Origin: an uncultured Collinsella sp.
Lineage (GTDB): Bacteria > Actinomycetota > Coriobacteriia > Coriobacteriales > Coriobacteriaceae
NCBI GenBank assembly: GCA_902464485.1
Contig: CABQJJ010000034.1
Span: 1-16,594 of the forward strand
Length of the DNA: 16,594 bases
Reading direction: 5' to 3'
Shown: one piece after another, positions 1-6,750 of the stretch
Numbering within the stretch: position 1 is the first letter of the stretch
Layout of the letters: every line of letters begins with the position of its first letter
Program-made: the position numbers and the translations under genes
The notes under the pieces: generated by a model
The model's database searches: none
Seen by the model: only the letters and a program-made list of their open reading frames with translations
Told to the model about the DNA's origin: nothing

Positions 1-1406
1 CGGTTGGTGGTGTGAGCCGTAAACGGATGCTTGGAACCGTCGGAAGCAACGTCAAACATGTGATCGGCGTTGCCGTGGTCGGCGGTAATCAGCGCAAAGC
101 CGCCCTTAGCGAGAATCGCCGGGACAACCTTGGACAGGGCATCGTCAACAGCCTCCACGGCCTTAACGGCGGCGCCGAAGACACCGGTGTGACCAACCAT
201 GTCGCAGTTCGCGAAGTTCACGATGTAGAAATCAGCGCGATCCTCGTTGATGGCGGCGACAAGCTTCTCAGTAACCTCCGGAGCGCTCATCTCAGGCTGC
301 AGATCGTAGGTAGCGACCTTGGGGGAAGCGACGAGCACGCGCTCCTCGCCCTCCTTGGGCTCCTCGATGCCGCCGTTGAGGAAGAACGTCACATGAGCGT
401 ACTTCTCGGTCTCGGCGGTGTGCAGTTGCTTCAGGCCGTTGGCTGCGATGACGTCGGCCAGGACGTTCTCGGGGAACGTCTTGGGGAAGGCGACCTCGAC
501 GTCAAACGTCGGATCGTACTCGGTCATCGTCACAAAGTGCGAGAGCTTAATCTGCTCGCGCTCAAAGCCGTCGAACTCCTTGTCCGTGAACACGCGGGTC
601 ATCTGACGAGCGCGGTCGGGACGGAAGTTGAAGAAGATGGCCGCATCGCCCTCGTGGATGCCCTCGTTGTGGGCAGCGAAGGGCTCGACGAACTCGTCGC
701 CGCGCGGATCCTTCTCGTAGTAGGCCTTGATACCGGCAACGGGGTCGGTATCGGCATCGGACGCGTTGACCATAACGTCGTAGGCACGCTGGATGCGCTC
801 CCAACGGTTGTCGCGGTCCATGGCCCAATAGCGGCCCGAAACGGTGGCGACGCGAGCGTCACAACCGGTCTCCTCGGAGATCTTAGCCAGGAAGGCGCAG
901 AACTCGCTCATGTAGCCAGCACCGGACTGCGGGTCAACGTCGCGGCCATCCATGAAGGCGTGGACGCGAACGGTCTTGACGCCATGCTGGGCAGCCATCT
1001 TGACCAGAGCCTCGACGTGGTTCATATGAGAATGAACACCACCAGGGCTCATAAGGCCCATGAGGTGGAGGGTCTTGCCGTCAGCCTTGACGTCGTCCAT
1101 AGCCTTGACGAAGACCTCGTTCTTGGCGATGGAGCCGTCCTTGATGGCGTTGTTGATGCGCGAAAGCTCCTGGAAGACGATGCGACCGGCACCGATATTG
1201 AGGTGACCCACCTCGGAGTTGCCCATCTGACCATCGGGAAGGCCCACGTCCTCGCCCGAAGCACCGAGCGTGGTGTGGGGGTACTTCTCGTACAGGCTAT
1301 CAAGGAAGGGCGTCTTGGCAGCGGCGACGGCGTTCTCGCCATCGGCCGGAGCCAGGCCGCAGCCGTCCATGATGATCAGGAGTGCAGGAAGATGACGCTG
1401 TGCCAT
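1..1406 (-). CDS. gpmI: 2,3-bisphosphoglycerate-independent phosphoglycerate mutase (3' end beyond window)
   Basis: Interconverts 3-phosphoglycerate and 2-phosphoglycerate in glycolysis, in the cytoplasm, using two Mn2+ ions and a phosphoserine intermediate. The window holds 468 codons from the ATG at 1406; the family is about 510 residues, so roughly the last 40 are missing at the left edge. Seen: LLIIMDGCG with metal ligand Asp14, the nucleophile Ser64 in MGNSEVGHLNIGAGR, SPGGVHSH, MDGRDVDP, RYWAMDRDNRW, FFNFRPDRARQ, NFANCDMVGHTG and the second metal site ITADHGNADHMFD. The usual Trp of LDGWG is Cys here. The start follows the tpiA stop by 5 bases, with AGGA inside the tpiA end as ribosome binding site, so it is translated with tpiA. 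It is the last visible gene of pgk-tpiA-gpmI. Family assignment is secure. Confidence 0.96.
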   Translation of the reverse strand, partial: MAQRHLPALLIIMDGCGLAPADGENAVAAAKTPFLDSLYEKYPHTTLGASGEDVGLPDGQMGNSEVGHLNIGAGRIVFQELSRINNAIKDGSIAKNEVFVKAMDDVKADGKTLHLMGLMSPGGVHSHMNHVEALVKMAAQHGVKTVRVHAFMDGRDVDPQSGAGYMSEFCAFLAKISEETGCDARVATVSGRYWAMDRDNRWERIQRAYDVMVNASDADTDPVAGIKAYYEKDPRGDEFVEPFAAHNEGIHEGDAAIFFNFRPDRARQMTRVFTDKEFDGFEREQIKLSHFVTMTEYDPTFDVEVAFPKTFPENVLADVIAANGLKQLHTAETEKYAHVTFFLNGGIEEPKEGEERVLVASPKVATYDLQPEMSAPEVTEKLVAAINEDRADFYIVNFANCDMVGHTGVFGAAVKAVEAVDDALSKVVPAILAKGGFALITADHGNADHMFDVASDGSKHPFTAHTTN

Positions 1407-1411
1407 ATGTC

Positions 1412-2179
1412 CTACTCGCCTGCCTTGACGACCATAGAGGCAAAGTCGGCAGCCTTGAGCGAAGCACCGCCCACGAGGGCGCCGTCAACGTCGGGCTTGG
1501 CGACGAGCTCGGCAATGTTGCCGGGCTTAGCGGAACCACCATACAGGACGCGGATGCCGTCGGCGAGCTCCTCGCCAAACATCTCCTTGAGGGTCTCACG
1601 GATAGCGCCGCAGACCTCCTGGGCGTCCTCGGCGGTAGCGGTCTTGCCGGTGCCGATGGCCCAGATGGGCTCGTAGGCGACGACGACCTGCTTGGGGCAG
1701 GTGATCTCAAGACCAGCAAGGCCAGCCTTGACCTGGTTCACGACATGCTCGACATAGGTGCCAGCCTCGCGGACCTCGAGGGACTCGCCGCAGCAGAAGA
1801 CGGGAACAAGACCGGCGGCAACGAGGGCCTTGGCCTTCTTGTTCTGGTCCTCGTCGGTCTCGTGGAAGTAGTCGCGACGCTCGGAGTGACCGATGATGCA
1901 GTAGGTGCAGCCAGCGGACTTGAGCATGTCGCAAGAGGACTCACCGGTGAAGGCACCCTTGGCCTCCCAGTACACGTTCTGTGCACCGAGGGCGATGGGG
2001 GCAGCCTGAATGCGGTCATGAACCGTGGTGATGTCGATGGTCGGAGGGCAGACAAGCACCTCGACGCCAGCCGGAACCTCGGGCAGAGCCTGAGCCAGCT
2101 CGTCGGCGAGCTTGGCGGCCTCGGCGACGTCGTTGTTCATCTTCCAGTTACCAGCGATAAGAAGGGTGCGATTAGGCAT
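1412..2179 (-). CDS. tpiA: Triosephosphate isomerase
   Basis: Interconverts dihydroxyacetone phosphate and glyceraldehyde 3-phosphate; cytoplasmic TIM-barrel enzyme, 255 residues (usual length about 250). Catalytic residues are visible: Asn11 and Lys13 in AGNWKMN, His98 in IIGHSERR and Glu170 in AYEPIWAIGTGK. The phosphate-binding YGGSAKPGN and the C-terminal DGALVGGASL are also present. An open frame extends upstream to 2242, but that part lies in pgk and has no family similarity; the ATG at 2179 gives the standard MPNRTLLIAGNWKMN start. This ATG overlaps the end of pgk by 8 bases (ATGCCTAA), which indicates translational coupling. The protein has eight cysteines (44, 83, 91, 94, 129, 130, 161 and one near 190), more than commonly seen. 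Confidence 0.97.
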   Translation of the reverse strand: MPNRTLLIAGNWKMNNDVAEAAKLADELAQALPEVPAGVEVLVCPPTIDITTVHDRIQAAPIALGAQNVYWEAKGAFTGESSCDMLKSAGCTYCIIGHSERRDYFHETDEDQNKKAKALVAAGLVPVFCCGESLEVREAGTYVEHVVNQVKAGLAGLEITCPKQVVVAYEPIWAIGTGKTATAEDAQEVCGAIRETLKEMFGEELADGIRVLYGGSAKPGNIAELVAKPDVDGALVGGASLKAADFASMVVKAGE

Positions 2180-3362
2180 CGAGAAGCGCCTCCACTCCGG
2201 GCAGGGCCTTACCCTCGACGAGCTCCATGGAAGCGCCACCACCAGTGGAGATCCAGCTCATCTTGTCGGCCAGGTTGAACTTGTTGACAGCTGCGACGGA
2301 GTCGCCACCGCCGATGATCGAGGTGCAGTCGGCCTCGGCGACAGCCTCGGCGATAGCCTGGGTGCCGTGAGCGAAGTTGTCAAACTCGAAGACGCCCATG
2401 GGGCCGTTCCAGAACACGGTCTTGGCGCCCTTGACGGCCTCGGCGTAAAGCTCCTCGGTCTTGGGGCCGATGTCCATACCCTCACGATCGTCGGGGATAG
2501 CGTCGGAAGCGACAACCTCGGGGACAGCGTCCTCGCCAAAGTGATCGGCAACGCGGTTGTCGATGGGGAGCAGGATCTTGACGCCCTTCTCCTCGGCCTT
2601 CTTGAGCATCTCGCCGGCGCGCTCGACCCAGTCCTCTTCCTTCAGGGACTGACCAACGGACAGGCCCTGAGCCAGGAAGAAGGTGTAGGCCATGCCGCCA
2701 CCGATAATCAGGGTGTCAGCAGAGTCGATGAGGTGATCGAGAACGCCGATCTTGGAGGAAACCTTGGAACCGCCGACGATGGCGACGAAGGGACGCTCGG
2801 GCTCGGCGAAGATGCCGGTCAGCGTGTCGACCTCCTTCTCGAGCAGGAAGCCAGCGACGGCAGGCAGGTAAGCGGCGGGGCCCACGACGGAACCCTGGGC
2901 GCGGTGAGCGGTGCCGAAGGCATCGAGAACGAAGACGTCACCATAGGAAGCGAGCTTCTTGGCGATCTCGGGATCGTTCTTCTTCTCACGCTTGTCGAAA
3001 CGGACGTTCTCGAGAACGAGGACCTTGCCCGGCTCGACGGCGGCAACGGCCTCGGCGGCCTTCTCACCATACGTGTCGGCGACAAAGGCAACATCGAGAC
3101 CGGAGAGCTCAGCGAGCTTCTTGGCGACGGGCTCGAGGGAGAGCTCGGGCTGGAAGCCGGTGCCATCGGGACGGCCGAGGTGGCTCATGAGGATGACGCG
3201 AGCGTTGTGCTCAACGAGGTAGTTGATGGTGGGCAGGGCAGCCTTGATGCGGGTGGTGTCGCCAACGACGCCATCCTTGATAGGCACGTTGAAGTCAACG
3301 CGGACGAGAACGCGCTTGCCGTCGACATCGATGTCGCGGACGGTCTTCTTGGTAAAGGCCAT
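2172..3362 (-). CDS. pgk: Phosphoglycerate kinase
   Basis: Transfers phosphate from 1,3-bisphosphoglycerate to ADP, the first ATP-forming step of glycolysis; monomeric cytoplasmic two-domain enzyme. It has 396 residues, typical for bacteria. Seen in order: RVDFNVP near residue 21 and SHLGRPDG (substrate-binding N-domain), LENVRFDKREKKND, DAFGTAHRAQGSVVG, FVAIVGGSKVSSKIGVLDHL, IIGGGMAYTF, FWNGPMGVFEFD and the nucleotide-binding IIGGGDSVAAVNKF with the C-terminal ISTGGGASMELVEGKALPG. The frame is open to 3398, but MAFTKKTVRDID from 3362 is the normal N-terminus; the ribosome binding site is a GAAAGG about 12 bases upstream, rather distant. The gene is 140 bases downstream of gap, beyond a terminator, and its stop lies inside the tpiA start. 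Confidence 0.97.
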   Translation of the reverse strand: MAFTKKTVRDIDVDGKRVLVRVDFNVPIKDGVVGDTTRIKAALPTINYLVEHNARVILMSHLGRPDGTGFQPELSLEPVAKKLAELSGLDVAFVADTYGEKAAEAVAAVEPGKVLVLENVRFDKREKKNDPEIAKKLASYGDVFVLDAFGTAHRAQGSVVGPAAYLPAVAGFLLEKEVDTLTGIFAEPERPFVAIVGGSKVSSKIGVLDHLIDSADTLIIGGGMAYTFFLAQGLSVGQSLKEEDWVERAGEMLKKAEEKGVKILLPIDNRVADHFGEDAVPEVVASDAIPDDREGMDIGPKTEELYAEAVKGAKTVFWNGPMGVFEFDNFAHGTQAIAEAVAEADCTSIIGGGDSVAAVNKFNLADKMSWISTGGGASMELVEGKALPGVEALLDA

Positions 3363-3385
3363 GTTTGCTTCTACCTTTCGTACGT

Positions 3386-3408
3386 GTCTGCCTCCCATTA
3401 CGGCAGAC
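3386..3408 (-). promoter_or_regulatory. Hairpin in the pgk leader
   Basis: A 7-base perfect inverted repeat (GTCTGCC/GGCAGAC at 3386-3392 and 3402-3408) with a 9-base loop lies 24 bases before the pgk start, between the gap terminator and the pgk ribosome binding site. There is no T tract, so it is not a terminator. It could stabilise a processed pgk mRNA end or be a protein site. The function is unknown. Confidence 0.45.
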
Positions 3409-3418
3409 GATTTCCTAT

Positions 3419-3465
3419 AAAAAGGGCGCGACCCTAGGGTGTAAGCCCTATGAGGCCGCGCCCTT
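3419..3465 (-). terminator. Rho-independent terminator after gap
   Basis: Perfect 9-base stem AAGGGCGCG/CGCGCCCTT (3422-3430 with 3457-3465). The 26 bases between the arms contain a second small stem, TAGGG/CCCTA (3435-3439 with 3446-3450). On the minus strand the stem ends in five T residues (3423-3419). It starts 37 bases after the gap stop. Since pgk-tpiA-gpmI follow, it probably lowers the downstream genes relative to gap, or gap is monocistronic and pgk has its own promoter, which I could not identify. Confidence 0.8.
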
Positions 3466-3502
3466 CTTTAGACGCTCAACGAGCTATTCGCTAAAAGCTA
3501 AA

Positions 3503-4528
3503 TTAAGCAACGAACTTCTCGAAGTACTTGATGGTGCGGACCATCTGAGAGGTGTAGGAGTTCTCGTTGTCGTACCAAGAGGTGACCTGAACGAGGGTCT
3601 GGCCGTTGCCGAGGTCAGAGCACATGGTCTGAGTGGCGTCGAAGATGGAGCCGTGGGTCTCGCCGATGATGTCGGTGGAGACGATGTCGTCCTCGTTGTA
3701 ACCGAAGGTCTCGGAGATGGTGGAAGCGTAGGCCTTCATAGCGGCGTTGACCTCGTCGACGGTGACCTTCTTGTCAACAACAGCGTAGAGGTTGGTGATG
3801 GAGCCGGTCGGCGTCGGGACGCGCTGGGCGGCACCGATGAGCTTACCGTTGAGCTCGGGGAGAACCAGGCCGATAGCCTTGGCGGCACCGGTGGTGTTGG
3901 GGACGATGTTGACGGCGCAGGCGCGGCTACGACGCTTGTTGCCCTTGCGCTGCGGGCCGTCGAGCGGCATCTGGTCGCCGGTCCAGGCGTGAATGGTGGT
4001 CATGATGCCGGACACGATGGGAGCGAAGTCGTTCAGACCCTTGGCCATCGGGGCGAGGCAGTTGGTGGTGCAGGAAGCAGCGGAGATGATGTTGTCCTCA
4101 GCGGTCAGCGTCTCGTGGTTGACGTTGTACACGATGGTGGGCAGATCGCTGCCGGCCGGAGCGGAGATGACGACCTTCTTGGCGCCAGCGTTGATGTGGG
4201 CCTGAGCCTTAGCCTTGCTGGTGTAGAAGCCGGTGCACTCGAGAACGACGTCGACGTCGAGGTCGCCCCAAGGCAGGTTGTTGGCGTCGGCCTCCTTGTA
4301 GATCTTGATCTCCTTGCCGTCAACGGTGATGGAATCCTCGCCAGCAACGACCTCGTGATCGCGAGCGTAGTTGCCCTGCGTGGAGTCGTACTTCAGCAGG
4401 TAAGCGAGCATATCGGGAGAGGTGAGGTCGTTGATAGCGACAATCTCGGAGCCCTCATGACCGAACATCTGACGGAAAGCCAGACGACCGATGCGACCGA
4501 AGCCGTTAATAGCAACCTTTACTGCCAT
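3503..4528 (-). CDS. gap: Glyceraldehyde-3-phosphate dehydrogenase, type I, NAD-type
   Basis: Oxidises glyceraldehyde 3-phosphate with inorganic phosphate to 1,3-bisphosphoglycerate, reducing NAD+; cytoplasmic homotetramer. It has 341 residues, normal for the family (about 335). Seen: Rossmann NGFGRIGRLAFRQ (8-20), AINDL near residue 31 ending the nucleotide fold (NAD-type), active-site Cys153 in SAASCTTNCLAP, base His180 in TTIHAWTGDQ, and the C-terminal SWYDNENSYTSQMVRT. The stretch PQRKGNKRRSRACAVN (192-207) is a little different from the usual DGPHKDLRRARAA region, but the Arg-rich phosphate site is kept. ATG 4528 is chosen over the longer open frame to 4630 because AAAGGAG lies 6 bases upstream and MAVKVAINGFG is the family N-terminus. 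It has its own A/T-rich promoter region and a terminator. Confidence 0.97.
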   Translation of the reverse strand: MAVKVAINGFGRIGRLAFRQMFGHEGSEIVAINDLTSPDMLAYLLKYDSTQGNYARDHEVVAGEDSITVDGKEIKIYKEADANNLPWGDLDVDVVLECTGFYTSKAKAQAHINAGAKKVVISAPAGSDLPTIVYNVNHETLTAEDNIISAASCTTNCLAPMAKGLNDFAPIVSGIMTTIHAWTGDQMPLDGPQRKGNKRRSRACAVNIVPNTTGAAKAIGLVLPELNGKLIGAAQRVPTPTGSITNLYAVVDKKVTVDEVNAAMKAYASTISETFGYNEDDIVSTDIIGETHGSIFDATQTMCSDLGNGQTLVQVTSWYDNENSYTSQMVRTIKYFEKFVA

Positions 4529-4600
4529 TGTGTCTCCTTTCGTAAGGCCCCCGCAAGCTACAGCGCCCGCCGTTGAGGCCCACAAACTAACCACTCGCCT

Positions 4601-4630
4601 AATATACCTTTTTTTGGACTTGAATTTCAC
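4601..4630 (-). promoter_or_regulatory. Candidate gap promoter
   Basis: On the minus strand TATATT (4606-4601) is a good -10 box; GTGAAA (4630-4625), 18 bases before it, is a weak -35. A run of seven A lies between. This predicts a start near 4594 and a leader of about 66 bases ending in the AAAGGAG ribosome binding site. The surrounding 4600-4720 is strikingly A/T-rich compared with the genes, as expected for a strong promoter with UP-like sequence. Only the -10 box is convincing. Confidence 0.5.
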
Positions 4631-4662
4631 GAGAATAGTCGAAATTGAAAATCAAATTTACG

Positions 4663-4676
4663 TTAAAACGTTTTAA
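4663..4676. promoter_or_regulatory. Perfect 14-base palindrome upstream of gap (possible operator)
   Basis: TTAAAACGTTTTAA reads the same on both strands. Its centre is about 75 bases upstream of the predicted gap transcription start and 53 bases after the whiA stop. The A/T half-sites around a central CG resemble operators of LacI-family regulators. In so A/T-rich a stretch part of the symmetry could be chance, and no regulator gene is present to support it. Confidence 0.4.
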
Positions 4677-4721
4677 AGAATAAAATAGCAGCTAAATCCG
4701 TATATAAGTCGATACTTTAAA

Positions 4722-5651
4722 CTACCCGTTTGCTTCAATGAGCTTTTCAAGTCTCAAAACTCGATGGTAGAGGGCCGACTTCGACAAGGGAGGGTCAGCC
4801 ATCTCCCCTAAATCACGCAGCGACAGATCGGGATAGCGCTCGCGCAGGTCGCAAAAGACCGCCAAGGCATCCGGAAGCGCATCGCGAAGGCCACGCTGCT
4901 CGAGCTCATTGATAAGCGCAAGCTGATGTTGGGCAGCACCGGCGCTTCTGGTCTGGTTGGCGAGCTCGGCGTTCACGCGACGGTTCACATCGTTCTTAAC
5001 CAACTTGACCGCGCGCGCCTCCTCAATCTCGGCAACGCTGCGCTTGGCACCAATCAGCTTTAATAAATGCTCGATTTCCTCGGCGCTCTTAATGTACACG
5101 GCATATGACCCCCGCCGTGCATTAACACGAGCATGGACCCCAATCTGCCCCAACAGGTCGCAAAGCCCCTTAGCATATTGCTCGCCCTGCACCGCGATCT
5201 CCAAATGAAAATCGCCGCGTGGATCGGCCACGAAGCCGCCCGCGATGAGCGCGCCGCGGATGTAGGCAAGCCTGCAGCAGGGACGGGCAACGATGTGTCG
5301 GGGAACACCAGCGACGAGCCCTCCCCTGCGGTCTAGAATGCCCAGCAGCACCAGAGCCTTGTCCAGGTCGGGTTGATCGGGCAGGGTAATGAGATAGTTA
5401 CGGACCTTATGCAAGACCGATTTACGAACGGTGAATTCCGTTTTGAGCTTAAGGATGCGATGCGTCAGCGTGATCATCGTGCGCGCGACGGCTCCCGTCT
5501 CGGTCGCGACCGTCAAACGATAACGCCCGGAGCCGGCCAACGAAAGCGTACCGCTCACACGCGTCAGGGCGGCAAGCGTCGACAAATCGCAGTATTCACA
5601 TTCGGGTTCGCAGCGCGCAAGCTCGTCACGCACCTCGGCGGTAAACGACAT
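4722..5651 (-). CDS. whiA: DNA-binding regulator WhiA
   Basis: Conserved Gram-positive DNA-binding protein. In Streptomyces it controls sporulation-associated division genes; in other bacteria it influences cell division and chromosome segregation. It has 309 residues, close to family length. Visible: N-terminal MSFTAEVRDELAR, then the two LAGLIDADG-like repeats (including the central RLAYIRGALIAGGFV near 130-143), and a C-terminal helix-turn-helix region with LRDLGEMADPPLSKSALYHR. The catalytic acids of homing endonucleases are not expected in this family. An N-terminal CEPECEYC gives Cys14, Cys18 and Cys21, closely spaced. The ATG at 5651 is 6 bases after the rapZ stop, so both are cotranscribed. 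yvcK/glmR, normally between rapZ and whiA, is not there. No clear terminator follows; gap lies 193 bases downstream on the same strand. Confidence 0.95.
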   Translation of the reverse strand: MSFTAEVRDELARCEPECEYCDLSTLAALTRVSGTLSLAGSGRYRLTVATETGAVARTMITLTHRILKLKTEFTVRKSVLHKVRNYLITLPDQPDLDKALVLLGILDRRGGLVAGVPRHIVARPCCRLAYIRGALIAGGFVADPRGDFHLEIAVQGEQYAKGLCDLLGQIGVHARVNARRGSYAVYIKSAEEIEHLLKLIGAKRSVAEIEEARAVKLVKNDVNRRVNAELANQTRSAGAAQHQLALINELEQRGLRDALPDALAVFCDLRERYPDLSLRDLGEMADPPLSKSALYHRVLRLEKLIEANG

Positions 5652-5657
5652 GCAGGC

Positions 5658-6578
5658 CTATGCTTTCGTGTTGGCGCGCGACAAGTCGCGATGGGAAATG
5701 CTCACGTGATACTGGGCGCCTTCCAAATAACGTGCCGTGGCCTCGGCGATGGCGACGCTGCGGTGCTGACCGCCCGTGCAACCGATGGCAATAGAAAGCT
5801 GCGGCTTGCCCTCTGCGATATAACCGGGCATGACCGTATCGAGCAGCTGCGTCCAGGCCTTCCAGAACTCCTGCGTCTTGGGATGGTCCAGAACAAAGTC
5901 GGAGACTTTCTTATCGAGACCGGTCATGGTGCGCATCTCGGGATCGTAGAACGGATTGGGCAGGAAGCGAACGTCGATCATAATGTCCGCCTCGACGGGC
6001 ATACCGTGCTTAAAGCCAAACGAGAACACGTGAACGTCCATGAGCTGCTGGTCGGACAACTCGGAGAACGCCATGCGCAATTTATTGCGCAGGGCAGAGG
6101 TGCGCAGACGGCTCGTGTCGATGATCATATCGGCTCGATCGCGCACACCCTGCAGCTGCAGACGCTCCCGCTGAATCGCATCGGCCGTAGTCTCCCCCGG
6201 CTTGGCAATGGGATGGCGGCGGCGGTTTTCGCTATAACGACGGATCAGCACCTCGTCAGAAGCCTCGAGAAAAACGATGTCGCAGCTCATCTCGCGCTCC
6301 TCGAGTGCGGCAACGGCATCGAGCAGCTCATCGAACAAGCCCTGGCTGCGCAGGTCGCAGGTGACGGCAAGATGCCTGCCCACGCCCGTATTGATGCCGA
6401 CGAGTTCGGCGAGCTGGGCGATCAGACGCGGAGGCAAGTTGTCGATGCAAAAGTAGCCCATGTCCTCGAACACATGCATGGCCTGCGTTCGGCCCGATCC
6501 GGACATTCCGGTGATGATGACGATATCGGGGATGCGCTCCGAGCGCTCCGCCGCATCCATGGCATCTCCCCTAAGCAT
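5658..6578 (-). CDS. rapZ: RapZ/YvcJ-family nucleotide-binding protein
   Basis: P-loop NTPase family. E. coli RapZ is an RNA-binding adaptor that directs RNase E to GlmZ and so sets glucosamine-6-phosphate synthesis; B. subtilis YvcJ binds and hydrolyses nucleotides. The role in this organism is inferred. With the chosen start it has 306 residues (usual about 285-300). Seen: Walker A GMSGSGRT (24-31), with Arg where most families have Lys, as in actinobacterial homologues; FEDMGYFCIDNLPPRL; FLEASDEVLIRRYSENRRRHP; and the C-terminal IGCTGGQHRSVAIAE with ISHRDLSR. The frame is open to a GTG at 6608, but AGGAGG sits 6 bases before ATG 6578. ATG 6560, preceded by GGGGAG, is a second possible start. 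A terminator-like hairpin precedes the ribosome binding site. Confidence 0.93.
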   Translation of the reverse strand: MLRGDAMDAAERSERIPDIVIITGMSGSGRTQAMHVFEDMGYFCIDNLPPRLIAQLAELVGINTGVGRHLAVTCDLRSQGLFDELLDAVAALEEREMSCDIVFLEASDEVLIRRYSENRRRHPIAKPGETTADAIQRERLQLQGVRDRADMIIDTSRLRTSALRNKLRMAFSELSDQQLMDVHVFSFGFKHGMPVEADIMIDVRFLPNPFYDPEMRTMTGLDKKVSDFVLDHPKTQEFWKAWTQLLDTVMPGYIAEGKPQLSIAIGCTGGQHRSVAIAEATARYLEGAQYHVSISHRDLSRANTKA

Positions 6579-6590
6579 GTGCTGCCTCCT

Positions 6591-6626
6591 AAAACAAATG
6601 CGGGACACAAATAGATAGATCCCGCA
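6591..6626 (-). terminator. Intrinsic terminator or attenuator in the rapZ leader
   Basis: On the minus strand, TGCGGGA (6626-6620) and TCCCGCA (6605-6599) form a perfect 7-base stem with a 14-base loop, followed at once by TTTGTTTT (6598-6591). The rapZ AGGAGG begins at 6590, directly after the T tract. It may end the murJ-uvrC transcript. No promoter can fit between it and rapZ, so rapZ must be transcribed through it, which makes it a candidate attenuator or leaky terminator. Confidence 0.65.
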
Positions 6627-6645
6627 CGGCCAATTGCCCTAGATG

Positions 6646-6651
6646 AGTATA
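6646..6651 (-). promoter_or_regulatory. Candidate -10 box upstream of rapZ-whiA
   Basis: TATACT on the minus strand (6651-6646) matches TATAAT at five of six bases. No good -35 is present; TTGCGT lies 15 bases upstream and overlaps an imperfect inverted repeat (ACGCAA at 6667-6672 with TTGCGT at 6679-6684). If used, it starts transcription near 6640, giving a leader of about 60 bases that includes the terminator-like hairpin. The rest of the 172-base uvrC-rapZ gap shows nothing else. Confidence 0.35.
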
Positions 6652-6750
6652 CCGCCCCATACGGTCACGCAACCCATCTTGCGTACCAAAGCACAGTCCT
6701 TCCCATGCGAACGCACGGTCCCTACAGACATGCGCGGCGAGGCACGTCGC

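Noticed and set aside
12..1676. A 554-codon plus-strand open frame antisense to gpmI and tpiA
   Set aside because: It is the reverse complement of two well-supported glycolytic genes. Codon choice in these highly expressed genes avoids TTA, CTA and TCA, which leaves the opposite strand open. No recognisable domain and no ribosome binding site.
2112..4576. Long plus-strand open frames of 441 and 403 codons opposite pgk and gap
   Set aside because: Same reason: shadows of conserved minus-strand enzymes with full catalytic motifs; the shadow proteins are low-complexity Gly/Leu/Asp/Val-rich.
5658..6578. Arg in place of Lys in the RapZ P-loop as a sign of an inactive protein
   Set aside because: GxxGxGR(S/T) is common in actinobacterial RapZ homologues, so it is not odd for the lineage.
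5373..6614. 413-codon plus-strand frame opposite rapZ and whiA
   Set aside because: It crosses the rapZ-whiA junction and mirrors their codons; no motif is recognisable.
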